Numbered from the stretch's first letter, positions 25,871 through 34,879 are shown. The stretch: DNA of 64,000 bases from Nesterenkonia xinjiangensis (GCF_013410745.1 NZ_JACCFY010000001.1:310001-374000); one strand, 5' to 3'. A program made the numbers and translations. The notes: generated by a model not told the origin, from the sequence alone.

Positions 25871-27643
25871 ATGGTGACCTCCATCGCATCCGTCTGCCTC
25901 TCCGGCGGACTCACAGACAAGATCCATGCATGCGCCGCGGCCGGATTCGACGGCATCGAAATCATGGACTCGGACCTCACGGTCGCCCATGAGTCGCCGG
26001 AGGAGATCCGCGCGCTGTGCGAGCGCCTCGGACTCCGGATCGACATGCTCCAGCCGTTCCGCGACGCCGAGGGCGTCGACGAGGACCTGTTCGCCGACAC
26101 GCTCCGGCGGGCACGCGAGAAGTTCCGCACCGCCCAGAGGCTCGGCACCGACCTCATCCTGGTGTGCAGCAATGCCGCCACCGCCACCGTCGACGACGAC
26201 GCCGTGACCGCCCGCCAGCTCGGCGAGCTCGCCGATCTCGCCGCCGAGCACGGCATCCGCCTCGCCTATGAGGCGCTCGCCTGGGGGCGATTCGTCAACG
26301 ATTATCGACATGCCTGGCGCCTCGTGCAGCTGGCCGACCGGCCGAATCTGGGAACCTGCCTGGACAGCTTCCACATCCTCTCCCGCGGCCACGACCCGGC
26401 CGCCATCGAGGAGATCGACGGCGAGAAGATCTTCTTCCTGCAGCTGGCGGACGCACCGGACCTCAACATGGACGTGCTCTCCTGGAGCCGACACCACCGG
26501 CTCTTCCCCGGCGAGGGATCCTTCGACCTGGTGACGTTCCTGACCCATGTGCTCCGTGCCGGCTACACCGGACCGCTGTCCCTGGAGGTCTTCAACGACA
26601 CGTTCCGCCAGACAGACACCGGACGCACCGCCGCGCACGCCAGACGATCCTTGACCTGGCTGGCAGATCGCGTGGCCACGACCGACAGCCATGACGACAG
26701 ACGGATCCCCGAGGCACAGTGCCCGCATGCCGTCGACTTCGTCGAGATCTCCGGGGCAGACCTCTCCACGGCCGACCACATGCTGGAGCAGCTGGGCTTC
26801 ACCTTCCGCGGATCCCACCACCGCAAGCCCGTGCGGCTGTGGACCCTCGGCACAGCGCGCCTCGTCCTCGACGAGCAGGACAAACATGAGACTCCGCACC
26901 TCTCCGGCATCGGCCTGTCGGTGGACGACTCCGACCGCGCCTCGGCCCGCGCCGAGGCTCTGGGCGCGCCTCCGGCCTTCCGCCGGACCCACACCGGGGA
27001 CCATGAGCTCAGAGCCGTGGCCTCGCCGGACGGCACGCAGGTCTACTGGAACGATCAGCCCGCCGAGACCTGGACCGAGGAGTTCACCGGGGGCGACGAC
27101 GGCGACAGCTCCGGCGCCGTCGTCGATCACATCAACCTCTCCTACCCGTGGCAGGACTTCGACGAGGCGGTGCTGTTCTCCACCAGCGTCCTCGGCCTGG
27201 ACGCCCAGGCCTCTTCCGAGGTCCCGGGTCCCCGAGGCCTGGTCCGCAGCCAGGTGATGCGCTCCCCCGACGGCGTCGTGCGCGTGCCGCTGAATCTGGC
27301 GCCGCCCACGGCGCCGACCCCGCCGCGCCATGTGGCCATCAGCTGCCAGGACGTGATCGGCGTGGCCGAGCGGGCCCGCGCCCGGGGACTGCAGTTCCTG
27401 GCCGTGCCCGCCAACTACTATGACGACCTCGCCGCCCGATTCGCACTGGACACGGCCTTCGTCGACCGCCTGCGCAGACTGGATCTGCTCTACGACCGTG
27501 ACGACGACGGCGAGTTCATCCACTTCTACACTCCGACCCTCGGAGACGTCTTCCTCGAACTCGTGGAGCGGCGCGGACACTACGACGGCTACGGCGCCCC
27601 GAACGCTCCGGTGCGACTGGCCGCGCAGCGACCAGCTTCCTGA
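25871..27643 (+). CDS. quiC: 3-dehydroshikimate dehydratase (QuiC1 type, fused to an HPPD-like domain)
   Basis: The enzyme converts 3-dehydroshikimate to protocatechuate. Residues 1-270 form a xylose-isomerase-like TIM barrel; the metal ligands fall at E134 (AYEALAWG), D165 (TCLDSFHIL), Q191 (FFLQLADAP) and E239 (SLEVFNDTF), the same positions as in Pseudomonas QuiC1. Residues about 285-590 are a two-part vicinal-oxygen-chelate domain resembling 4-hydroxyphenylpyruvate dioxygenase (DHINLSYPWQDFDEAVLF, with closing FLELVERRGHYDGYG). At 590 residues it has the normal fused length. The ATG at 25871 is used because the frame upstream belongs to another gene. Confidence 0.92.
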   Translation: MVTSIASVCLSGGLTDKIHACAAAGFDGIEIMDSDLTVAHESPEEIRALCERLGLRIDMLQPFRDAEGVDEDLFADTLRRAREKFRTAQRLGTDLILVCSNAATATVDDDAVTARQLGELADLAAEHGIRLAYEALAWGRFVNDYRHAWRLVQLADRPNLGTCLDSFHILSRGHDPAAIEEIDGEKIFFLQLADAPDLNMDVLSWSRHHRLFPGEGSFDLVTFLTHVLRAGYTGPLSLEVFNDTFRQTDTGRTAAHARRSLTWLADRVATTDSHDDRRIPEAQCPHAVDFVEISGADLSTADHMLEQLGFTFRGSHHRKPVRLWTLGTARLVLDEQDKHETPHLSGIGLSVDDSDRASARAEALGAPPAFRRTHTGDHELRAVASPDGTQVYWNDQPAETWTEEFTGGDDGDSSGAVVDHINLSYPWQDFDEAVLFSTSVLGLDAQASSEVPGPRGLVRSQVMRSPDGVVRVPLNLAPPTAPTPPRHVAISCQDVIGVAERARARGLQFLAVPANYYDDLAARFALDTAFVDRLRRLDLLYDRDDDGEFIHFYTPTLGDVFLELVERRGHYDGYGAPNAPVRLAAQRPAS

Positions 27644-27674
27644 CCAGGGACGACAGAGGGACATCGGGGCACTG

Positions 27675-27703
27675 TTGACGCCTAATGTAATAACCGGTAC
27701 GTT
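27675..27703 (+). promoter_or_regulatory. TRAP-operon promoter containing the repeated operator-like element
   Basis: A -35 box TTGACG (27675-27680) and a -10 box TACGTT (27698-27703) are 17 bases apart. The spacer holds TAATGTAATA (27683-27692), so the 21-base element shared with the quiC promoter (19 of 21 bases identical) covers the spacer and the -10. A protein bound there would exclude RNA polymerase. The predicted start is about 50 bases before the dctQ ATG. Confidence 0.7.
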
Positions 27704-27761
27704 CGTAAACAGCACCGAGTGACCCTGATCACACCTCTGCAGCTGCCCTCGGGAGGCACCC

Positions 27762-28286
27762 ATGACACCACCGCCACGTGGCCTGCTCCACCGAGCCGGC
27801 CGGATCATGGACGGCCTGGAGATCAGCCTGGGCTCGGTCATGCTCCTGGCGATCTTCGTGCTCGTCCTCATCCAGGCCGCCCAACGTCACCTTCCCGGCG
27901 ACAGCCTCCCCTGGACAGGAGAGGTCTCCCGATTCGCGCTGGCCTGGCTGACCTTCAGCGTGGTCGGAGTGCTGATCAGCCGCGGCGGCCACATCACTCT
28001 GGAAGTGGTGGACATCCTGCCCCTACCTCGCCTGGTCCGTACCGTCCAGGTGTTCGCTCTGATCATCGTGGCTGTGACGGCGGGGGCCTTCACCCTGGAG
28101 GCCTGGGCCCTCGTCCAGACCCAGGGCGCCCTGCGCTCCCCGGTGCTAGGCCTCTCCATGGCGCTGGTCTACGTGCCCGTCCTGCTGGGACTCACCAGCA
28201 GCACGGTGCGTGCCCTCATCGGGGCCGCCCGCATCGCCCTCCACGGCCCAGTCCGCTCCGAACTCGCCGAAGAGGTGGCCCGATGA
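27762..28286 (+). CDS. TRAP transporter small membrane subunit (DctQ)
   Basis: A 174-residue four-helix protein of the DctQ family, which partners DctM in sodium-driven TRAP uptake. The conserved features are a first helix with LGSVMLLAIFVLVLIQAAQR, WTGEVSRFALAWLTFSVVGVLISRGGHI on helix two, and two C-terminal helices. A GGGAGG site precedes the ATG. Its stop overlaps the dctM start (ATGA). Context indicates a hydroaromatic acid such as shikimate as substrate. Confidence 0.9.
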   Translation: MTPPPRGLLHRAGRIMDGLEISLGSVMLLAIFVLVLIQAAQRHLPGDSLPWTGEVSRFALAWLTFSVVGVLISRGGHITLEVVDILPLPRLVRTVQVFALIIVAVTAGAFTLEAWALVQTQGALRSPVLGLSMALVYVPVLLGLTSSTVRALIGAARIALHGPVRSELAEEVAR

Positions 28287-29557
28287 CCCTGCTGCTGCTC
28301 GCGCTCGCCATCGCGGTCCTGCTCACCCTGCGGGTCCCGGTCGCCTTCGCCTTCCTCGGCCCTTCCCTGGTGTACATGCTGGCCCACGGGCACTCTTCGG
28401 GCATGAGCCTGCGCCAGGTCTCCGACGCCGCCCAGAGCTTCCCGCTGCTGGCGGTCCCACTCTTCGTCTTCCTCGGCGCGCTGGCCAACCACGCCGGGAT
28501 CGCGGACCAGCTGTTCCGCTTCGCCCTGGCTCTGCTGGCCCGCCTACGCGGCAACCTCGGCTACGTCACGGTGGGCGTGAGCGTGGGCTTCTCCTGGATG
28601 AGCGGCTCCGCCGTGGCCGACGCCGCTGCCCTCGGCAAGGTCCAGATCCCGGCGATGCTGCGCAACGGCTACAGCCGCCGCTTCGCCACCGGGATCTCGG
28701 CGACCTCCTCCCTCATCGCGCCGGTCATGCCGCCGAGCATCCCTGCGGTGATCTTCGCCGGGCTGGCCGCCGCCTCGACGGGGGCGCTGTTCGCCGCCGC
28801 CGTCGTCCCTGCCCTCGCCGTGGCTCTCGGCCTGCTCGTCGTCGTCTTCCTCCTGGTGCGCCGCGAACCAGGGGTCAGCCGTGGGGAGTTCGACGCCCGC
28901 GAGCTGCTGGCCTCCACCCGCGGGGTGCTGCTGCCGGCGCTGACCCCGGTCATCATCCTGGGCGGGATCCTCGGCGGATGGTTCACCCCCACCGAGGCGG
29001 CCTCGGTGGCCGTCGCCTACGTCCTGCTCATCGCCCTGGTCCAGCGTTCGCTGTCCTGGTCCGGGTTCCTGACCGCCGTGCGCGAGACCGTGGTGACCAC
29101 GGCCGGCATCATGCTGATCGTCGCCTCCGCCGCGCTGCTGGGACACATCCTGGCCCGCGAACGGCTGCCGCAGCTGATGACCGAGCTGCTGTTCGGCATC
29201 ACTGAGGAACCGGTCCTCTTCCTGCTGCTCATCGCGGGCCTGATGCTGGTGCTGGGCACCGTCATCGACGCCACCGCCGTGCTCGTGCTGACAGTGCCGG
29301 TGCTGCTGCCGATCGCCCTCCAGTACGGCGTCGATCCGATCGTCCTCGGTGTGGTCATCATCCTCTCGCTGATGATCGGGCTCCTCACTCCCCCGGTGGG
29401 CACCGTCCTGTTCGTGACGGCGGCGGTCTCCGAGACTCGGGTGGGTGAGGTCTTCCGGGGCGCGCTGCCGTTCATGATCCCAGCCGTGGTGGTCACGGTG
29501 CTGGTGATCCTCTTCCCCGAAGCCGTGCTGTTGATCCCGGAGGTGCTGGGCCTGTGA
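28283..29557 (+). CDS. TRAP transporter large membrane subunit (DctM)
   Basis: A 424-residue DctM-type permease, the ion-coupled transport subunit. Twelve or so helices are seen, with the family motifs VPLFVFLGALANHAGIADQL, SWMSGSAVADAAALGKVQIPAML, TSSLIAPVMPPSIPAVI (the substrate/ion-site region) and MIGLLTPPVGTVLFV near the C-terminus. It overlaps dctQ at its start and the shikimate dehydrogenase gene at its end (GTGA), so the products are translationally coupled. Confidence 0.93.
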   Translation: MTLLLLALAIAVLLTLRVPVAFAFLGPSLVYMLAHGHSSGMSLRQVSDAAQSFPLLAVPLFVFLGALANHAGIADQLFRFALALLARLRGNLGYVTVGVSVGFSWMSGSAVADAAALGKVQIPAMLRNGYSRRFATGISATSSLIAPVMPPSIPAVIFAGLAAASTGALFAAAVVPALAVALGLLVVVFLLVRREPGVSRGEFDARELLASTRGVLLPALTPVIILGGILGGWFTPTEAASVAVAYVLLIALVQRSLSWSGFLTAVRETVVTTAGIMLIVASAALLGHILARERLPQLMTELLFGITEEPVLFLLLIAGLMLVLGTVIDATAVLVLTVPVLLPIALQYGVDPIVLGVVIILSLMIGLLTPPVGTVLFVTAAVSETRVGEVFRGALPFMIPAVVVTVLVILFPEAVLLIPEVLGL

Positions 29558-30447
29558 CCGAAGCGAACGACCGTGCCGTGCTGATCGGTCTGATCGGCCA
29601 TGGGGTGGGGCCGTCCCTGACGCCCCGCATGCATGAGCTGGAGGGCGCCCGCCATGGACTCCGGCACATCTACCGGACCGTGGAGCTGTCCGAGACCGAA
29701 GACCCTGCCGCCGAGCTGGAGCGTCTGCTGACGGCCGCCGAGACCTTCGGCTTCGACGGGCTGAACCTCACCCATCCGGTCAAGCAGACGGCGATTCCCC
29801 TTCTCGACGAGCTCTCTGACCCTGCCCTCCGGGTCGAGGCTGTCAACACCGTCGTCTGGCGGCAGGGACGGCGCGTGGGCCACAACACCGACGTCTCCGG
29901 GTTCGCCGCGTCCCTCGAGGACGCGATCGGCCCTCAGCCCCGGGGGCGGGTCGTGCTGCTGGGAGCAGGCGGGGCCGGCTCCGCAGCGGCCCACGCCCTC
30001 GCATCAGCTGGACTGGACCGGCTGACCGTCGTCGACGTCGACCGTCGCCGGGCCGAAGAGGTCGCCGGGGCTGTGGCCCAGCACCATGAGGTGAACAGTG
30101 CCGCGGCCACGCCGCATGAGCTGCCGACATTGCTTCCCGAGGCGAACGGGCTGGTCAATGCCACACCCATCGGCATGGCCCACCATCCGGGCTCCCCGGT
30201 GCCGCGCCACCATCTGCATCCGGGGCTCTGGGTGTGCGACGTCATCTACCGGCCAGTGGACACCCCGCTGCTGCTCGAGGCCCGCTCCCTCGGCTGCCGG
30301 ACCGTCAGCGGTCTCGGCATGGCCATGCACCAGGCCGCCGAGGCCTTCGAGATCTTCACCGGCGAACCCGCCGACCGGAAGGCGATGCTCAGCGATCTGC
30401 AGGGTCTCGTCGCCGCCGAACAGAAGCTGTCCCCCACTCCCCGTTGA
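29554..30447 (+). CDS. Shikimate/quinate dehydrogenase (NAD-type, QsuD/YdiB-like)
   Basis: A 297-residue enzyme of the AroE family. K77 (LNLTHPVKQ) and D113 (HNTDVSGF) are the catalytic pair; GAGGAGSAAAH starts the dinucleotide fold. The acidic VVDVDRRRAEE after the second strand favours NAD over NADP, as in catabolic enzymes such as Corynebacterium QsuD. The substrate loop GPSLTPRMHELEGARHGL also resembles QsuD and not biosynthetic AroE. In this cluster it should oxidise imported shikimate to 3-dehydroshikimate for QuiC. It lies between two TRAP genes. Confidence 0.88.
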   Translation: MTEANDRAVLIGLIGHGVGPSLTPRMHELEGARHGLRHIYRTVELSETEDPAAELERLLTAAETFGFDGLNLTHPVKQTAIPLLDELSDPALRVEAVNTVVWRQGRRVGHNTDVSGFAASLEDAIGPQPRGRVVLLGAGGAGSAAAHALASAGLDRLTVVDVDRRRAEEVAGAVAQHHEVNSAAATPHELPTLLPEANGLVNATPIGMAHHPGSPVPRHHLHPGLWVCDVIYRPVDTPLLLEARSLGCRTVSGLGMAMHQAAEAFEIFTGEPADRKAMLSDLQGLVAAEQKLSPTPR

Positions 30448-30458
30448 AAGGTCACACC

Positions 30459-31475
30459 ATGACACGCACGACGAAGCTACCCACTCTGCTCACGCTGGCG
30501 ACGGTGCCGGCACTGGCCCTGGTGGCCTGCGGAGACGGCGGAGACGGCGGCGACGCCTCCGACGGTTCGGTCTCGCTGACGCTGGCCCACAGCTACAACG
30601 ACGACCAGCCCCAGGCGCGCTGCGGCGCCGATCTCATCAAGGACGAGGTGGAGGCCGCCGACGTCGGGCTCGAGATCGAGATCTTCGGATCCAGCCAGCT
30701 CGGAGGCGACGCCGATCGTATCGCCTCCGTCGCGTCGGGGGACATCGACATCGACATCCAGGGCGCCTCCGCCCTGGGCGCGGTCCACGAGCCGATCAGC
30801 ATCCTGGACGCCGCCTATGTGTTCGACGACGCGGAGCACCTCGCCACCTTCATGGACAGCCCAGAGGGCGCCGGGGTGATCGAGGACTTCGCCGACGCGG
30901 CGGACATCCACACGCTGGGGGCATGGTCGGCGGGAGCACGGCACTTCACCGCCGACGAGCCCATCCGGAGCCCGGAGGACCTCTCAGGCCTGCGCGTCCG
31001 CTTTCCCGGCTCGCCCCAGTACCTGATGAACGCCCGGGCGCTGGGCGCTGATGCCACCGAGGTCGCCTACGAGGAGCTGTACCTGTCCCTCCAGCAGGGC
31101 GCCGTCGACGGTCAGGAGAACCCGATCACGAACATCGACTCGGAGAACCTCGCGGAGGTCCAGGACTACCTGAGCCTCTCCTCCCATCAGCTGAACACGA
31201 ACCTGATCATCATGTCGGACCGGTGGAACGAGGTCTCCGAGGAGCAGCAGGAGGCGCTGACCGCAGCGGTCGAGTCGGCCGTCGACGCGGTGACCGAGTG
31301 CGTCGCAGAAGATGAGGAGGCGACCCTCGAGCAGTGGCGCTCCGGTGACGACTGGGAGGTCATCGACGACGTCGACGTCGAGGCCTTCCAGGGCCAGGCG
31401 TTGGAGTACCTCGGCGACTCCCTCGAGGACGACTCGCTCGAAGTGTTCGAGGCGATCCGCTCGACCAGCGAGTGA
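30459..31475 (+). CDS. TRAP transporter substrate-binding lipoprotein (DctP)
   Basis: A 338-residue DctP-family binding protein with a lipoprotein signal; the lipidated cysteine is C24 (ALALVACGDGG). The carboxylate-binding arginine region is seen in LRVRFPGSPQYLMNARALGA, followed by AYEELYLSLQQGAVDGQENPI, a family signature. GAAAGG lies 8 bases before the ATG. It delivers ligand to the DctQM permease encoded upstream. The ligand is inferred from the neighbouring enzymes to be shikimate, quinate or a related acid. Confidence 0.92.
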   Translation: MTRTTKLPTLLTLATVPALALVACGDGGDGGDASDGSVSLTLAHSYNDDQPQARCGADLIKDEVEAADVGLEIEIFGSSQLGGDADRIASVASGDIDIDIQGASALGAVHEPISILDAAYVFDDAEHLATFMDSPEGAGVIEDFADAADIHTLGAWSAGARHFTADEPIRSPEDLSGLRVRFPGSPQYLMNARALGADATEVAYEELYLSLQQGAVDGQENPITNIDSENLAEVQDYLSLSSHQLNTNLIIMSDRWNEVSEEQQEALTAAVESAVDAVTECVAEDEEATLEQWRSGDDWEVIDDVDVEAFQGQALEYLGDSLEDDSLEVFEAIRSTSE

Positions 31476-31550
31476 CCCACACGCCGGCTGGCCGCAGCCG
31501 GGTCAGGGACCGCTGTTCTGGTACTGTCGCGGATCGAGAGGGAGGTTCCA

Positions 31551-32201
31551 TTGGACGAGACGCCTATCCGCCAGCGGGACGCGGTCCGCACCCGCGCAGA
31601 GCTGCTCGACGTGGCCACCGAGGTCTTCGCCGACTCCGGCTACTCCGGGGCTCGCATCGATGAGATCGCCCGCCGCACCCGCACCACCAAGCGGATGATC
31701 TACTACTACTTCGGCGGCAAGGAGCAGCTTTATCTGGCTGTGCTGGAGAAGGCGTACCGCGGCATCCGAGAGAAGGAGCAGACGCTTCAGGTGCAGGATC
31801 TGGATCCCGCCGAGTCCTTGCGTCGGCTGGCCGAGCTGACCTACGACCACCACCTGGAGAACACCGAGTTCATCCGGCTGGTCGCCATCGAGAACATCCA
31901 CCGCGGCCGGTTCATCCGACAGATCGACTCCTTGCGTGACCTGGGAAAGCCCGCCCTGGGCCTGCTGGAGGAGGTCCTCGTCCGCGGACGGGAGGACGGC
32001 ACGTTCCGCGCGGACGTCGACGCCGTCGACGTCCACCTGCTGATCAGCTCCTACTGCGTGTTCCAGGTGGCCAACCGCTACACCTTCGGCCACCTGTTCG
32101 ATTTGGACCTGGACGCCGCCGAGAACCGTGACCGCCTGCGCCGGGTGATCGGCGACGTGGTCGTCGCCTGGCTCACCGCCGCTGCGCGCACCGCCGAGTG
32201 A
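31551..32201 (+). CDS. TetR-family transcriptional regulator
   Basis: A 216-residue TetR protein: N-terminal HTH (about residues 10-56; RTRAELLDVATEVFADSGY...RRTRTTKRMIYYYFGGKEQLY) and an all-helical ligand domain of the PsrA/RutR C-terminal kind. The start is TTG with AGGGAGG 7 bases upstream. CTGGTACtGT at 31518-31527, just before the gene, resembles part of the element in the two cluster promoters, which suggests that this protein autoregulates and represses them. It closes the shikimate cluster. Confidence 0.88.
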   Translation: MDETPIRQRDAVRTRAELLDVATEVFADSGYSGARIDEIARRTRTTKRMIYYYFGGKEQLYLAVLEKAYRGIREKEQTLQVQDLDPAESLRRLAELTYDHHLENTEFIRLVAIENIHRGRFIRQIDSLRDLGKPALGLLEEVLVRGREDGTFRADVDAVDVHLLISSYCVFQVANRYTFGHLFDLDLDAAENRDRLRRVIGDVVVAWLTAAARTAE

Positions 32202-32227
32202 CCTGCCCACCGGATCTGCTGGACATG

Positions 32228-32282
32228 CGACGGCGGCGCCGTCCCTCTGCTCGCTGTGGAGAGAGGGACGGCGCCGCCGTCG
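32228..32282. terminator. Bidirectional hairpin between tetR and prs
   Basis: Two 21-base arms (32228-32248 and 32262-32282) are exact reverse complements around a 13-base loop. The stem is very GC-rich and lies between the two convergent stop codons, so it should end transcription from both sides although T-runs are lacking, as is common in high-GC actinobacteria. Confidence 0.75.
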
Positions 32283-32294
32283 TGTCTGCGCCCG

Positions 32295-33275
32295 TCAGGC
32301 GTGGCCGTCGAAGAGCGAGGTCACCGAACCGTCAGCGAAGACCTCCTTGATGGCGCGCGCCAGGGTCGGAGCGATCGAGAGCACAGTGAGCTGCTCGAAA
32401 CGCTTCTCGTCCGGGATCGGCAAGGTGTTGGTCACCACGACCTCCCGGGCACCGCAGGCGGCGAGCCGTTCGGCGGCCGGCTCGGAGAACACCGCGTGCG
32501 TCGCGGCGATGATGACGTCCTTGGCTCCAGCATCCTTGAGCACCTTCACGGCACCGGAGATGGTGCCGCCGGTGTCGATCATGTCGTCGATCAGCACGCA
32601 GGTGCGGCCCTCGATCTCACCGACGACCTGCTTGGAGACAGCCTTGTTCGGCATCGTGAGGTCGCGGGACTTGTGCACGAAGGCCAGCGGGGCGCCGCCG
32701 AGACGTTCGGCCCACTGCTCGGCCACCCGCACCCGTCCGGTGTCGGGCGAGACCACGGTGACCTCGTCGTCGGCGACCTGCTCTCGGATGTAGTCGGCCA
32801 GCAGCGGCACTGCGAAGAGATGGTCCACCGGGCCGTCGAAGAAGCCCTGGATCTGCGCAGTGTGCAGGTCCACGCTCATGATGCGGTCAGCACCGGCGGT
32901 CTTGTAGAGGTCGGCCACCAGGCGGGCCGAGATCGGCTCGCGGCCGCGGCCCTTTTTGTCCTGCCGAGCGTAGGGATAGAACGGGGACACCACGGTGATC
33001 CGCTTGGCAGAGGCACGCTTCATGGAGTCGACCATGATCAGCTGCTCCATCAGCCAGTTGTTCAAGGGGTAGGGGTGGGACTGGAGCAGGAACACGTCCT
33101 TGCCGCGCACCGATTCGGAGGAGCGCACGTAGAGCTCGCCGTTGGCGAAGTCGTAGGCGCTCATCGGAAGGAGCTCGGTGCCGAGCTCGGCGGCGATCTC
33201 CTCAGCCAACTCCGGGTGGGCCCGCCCTGAGGCGACCACCAGAGTCTTTTCGCCGCTCAGCCTGATCTCATCCAT
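32295..33275 (-). CDS. prs: Ribose-phosphate pyrophosphokinase
   Basis: Prs makes PRPP from ribose-5-phosphate and ATP for nucleotide, histidine and tryptophan synthesis. The 326-residue class I enzyme contains the flexible-loop motif YARQDKKGRGREPISARLVA, the metal-binding DLHTAQIQGFF region and the PRPP-binding loop VLIDDMIDTGGTISGA. It follows glmU by 33 bases on the same strand, an order conserved in actinobacteria. Confidence 0.97.
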   Translation of the reverse strand: MDEIRLSGEKTLVVASGRAHPELAEEIAAELGTELLPMSAYDFANGELYVRSSESVRGKDVFLLQSHPYPLNNWLMEQLIMVDSMKRASAKRITVVSPFYPYARQDKKGRGREPISARLVADLYKTAGADRIMSVDLHTAQIQGFFDGPVDHLFAVPLLADYIREQVADDEVTVVSPDTGRVRVAEQWAERLGGAPLAFVHKSRDLTMPNKAVSKQVVGEIEGRTCVLIDDMIDTGGTISGAVKVLKDAGAKDVIIAATHAVFSEPAAERLAACGAREVVVTNTLPIPDEKRFEQLTVLSIAPTLARAIKEVFADGSVTSLFDGHA

Positions 33276-33308
33276 GCTGGTCTTCCTTCTCTCCGGTTCC
33301 CTGGGCTG

Positions 33309-34808
33309 TCACTGCTTCTCGGAGTCTGTGTGCCGCTCGGCGCGGTCCGGTCCCGTGGCGTCGCCGGCCTGGGCGGCGGCCTGGGCGGCCGCGGATCCGG
33401 GGCGCCGGGTCTCCACCCAGCCGTCGGCGTTGCGCTGCGGGGCCACGGAGAGGGCCAGCGCACCAGCGGGGACGTCCTTGCGCACCACCGCACCGGCGCC
33501 CGTGTAGGCGCCGTCGCCGACCTCCACCGGTGCCACGAAGACCGTGTTGGATGCGGTGCGCACGTGGCTGCCGATGACGGTGCGGTGCTTGTTCTCACCG
33601 TCGTAGTTGGCGGTGATGTTGCCGCAGCCGATGTTGGTGTGCTCACCGATGGTGGCGTCTCCGGCGTAACCCAGGTGCGAGAGCTTCGAGCCGCGGCCGA
33701 TGGTGACGTTCTTCGTTTCGTAGAACGCACCGATCTTGCCGTCGGAGCCCAGCTGAGTGCCCGGACGCAGGTAGGTGAAGGGGCCGACGGTGGCGCCGTC
33801 GCCGATCTGCGCACCGGACCCGTGGGTGCGGGTCACCGTGGCGCCCTCGCCGACGCGGACGTCGGTGAGGGTGGTGTCCGGGCCCACGACGGCGTCGCGG
33901 CCGAGGTGAGTGGCACCGTGCAGCTGGGTGCCGGGCAGCACGGTGGTGTCCTCCTCCAACGTCACGGTGGCATCGATCCAGGTGCTCGCAGGGTCCACCA
34001 CTGTCGTGCCGGCACGCATGGCGGCCGCGACGGTGCGACGGTTGAGCTCAGCACTCAGGGCCTGCAGCTGCACACGGTCGTTGGCACCTTCGACCTGCCA
34101 GCGATCGTCCGTGACGACGGCGGCGACGCGGCCACCCTCGGCGCGAGCCAAGGCCAGCACGTCGGTGAGGTACTTCTCCCCCTGCACGTTCTCCGTGGTG
34201 ACCTGGGTGAGCGCCCGGGTCAGCACTTCGGCGTCGAAGGCGTAGATCCCGGAGTTGATCTCGCGGATCGCCCGCTGGGCGGGGCTGGCGTCCTTATGCT
34301 CCACGATGCCGGTGACGGAGCCGTCATCGGCACGGATGATGCGGCCGTAGCCGGCGGCGTCGTCGAGGACCGCGGTGAGCACTGTGACGGCGTTGGCCTC
34401 GGACTCATGGGAGCGGACGAGTTCGGTCAGCATCTCCGTGGTCAGCAGTGGGACGTCACCGTAGGTCACCACGACGGTGCCGGTCAGCACAGAGGGGCCG
34501 CCCTGCGCGGCGGAGAGGGCCTCGAGCCCGCATTCGACGGCGCGGCCGGTGCCGGGCACCTCGTCCTGGTCAGCGATGATCGCGCCGGTCTTCAGCTGAT
34601 CGATGTGCGCGGAGACCTTCTCTCGCTGATGGCGCACCACCGCGACGAGATGTTCGGGCTCGAGCCCAGCCGCCGCGGCGAGCGCGTGGCCGATCATGGA
34701 GCGACCGCCCATGCCATGCATGATCTTCGGGGTGCGCGACTTCATCCGGGTCCCCGCCCCAGCGGCCAGGACGATCACTGCGGTGGGACGGACATCGGGA
34801 GTGGGCAC
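33309..34808 (-). CDS. glmU: Bifunctional N-acetylglucosamine-1-phosphate uridyltransferase / glucosamine-1-phosphate acetyltransferase
   Basis: GlmU supplies UDP-GlcNAc for the cell wall. In the 499-residue protein the uridyltransferase domain starts with LAAGAGTRMKS and spans about residues 1-235; the left-handed beta-helix acetyltransferase domain follows with hexapeptide repeats, KNVTIGRGSKLSHLGYAGD and IGCGNITANYDG. GTG 34808 is used because AAGGAG lies 9 bases upstream and homology starts there. The C-terminal tail beyond residue 460 is alanine-rich and charged, as in mycobacteria. Confidence 0.97.
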   Translation of the reverse strand: MPTPDVRPTAVIVLAAGAGTRMKSRTPKIMHGMGGRSMIGHALAAAAGLEPEHLVAVVRHQREKVSAHIDQLKTGAIIADQDEVPGTGRAVECGLEALSAAQGGPSVLTGTVVVTYGDVPLLTTEMLTELVRSHESEANAVTVLTAVLDDAAGYGRIIRADDGSVTGIVEHKDASPAQRAIREINSGIYAFDAEVLTRALTQVTTENVQGEKYLTDVLALARAEGGRVAAVVTDDRWQVEGANDRVQLQALSAELNRRTVAAAMRAGTTVVDPASTWIDATVTLEEDTTVLPGTQLHGATHLGRDAVVGPDTTLTDVRVGEGATVTRTHGSGAQIGDGATVGPFTYLRPGTQLGSDGKIGAFYETKNVTIGRGSKLSHLGYAGDATIGEHTNIGCGNITANYDGENKHRTVIGSHVRTASNTVFVAPVEVGDGAYTGAGAVVRKDVPAGALALSVAPQRNADGWVETRRPGSAAAQAAAQAGDATGPDRAERHTDSEKQ

Positions 34809-34879
34809 GAACAGAAGCTCCTTGACGCGGGAATCGGCGAACCCCTCAATCCTAACGGCGCACGGGCCGTGAGGGGCCG

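Noticed and set aside
25862-27871. 669-codon frame opposite quiC
   Set aside because: All four QuiC metal ligands lie on the plus strand; the antisense product is Gly/Val/Gln-rich filler.
27719-28282. Longer DctM starting at 27719
   Set aside because: The upstream part overlaps DctQ in another frame and is Pro/Arg-rich; the ATG at 28283 overlaps the DctQ stop and begins the first membrane helix.
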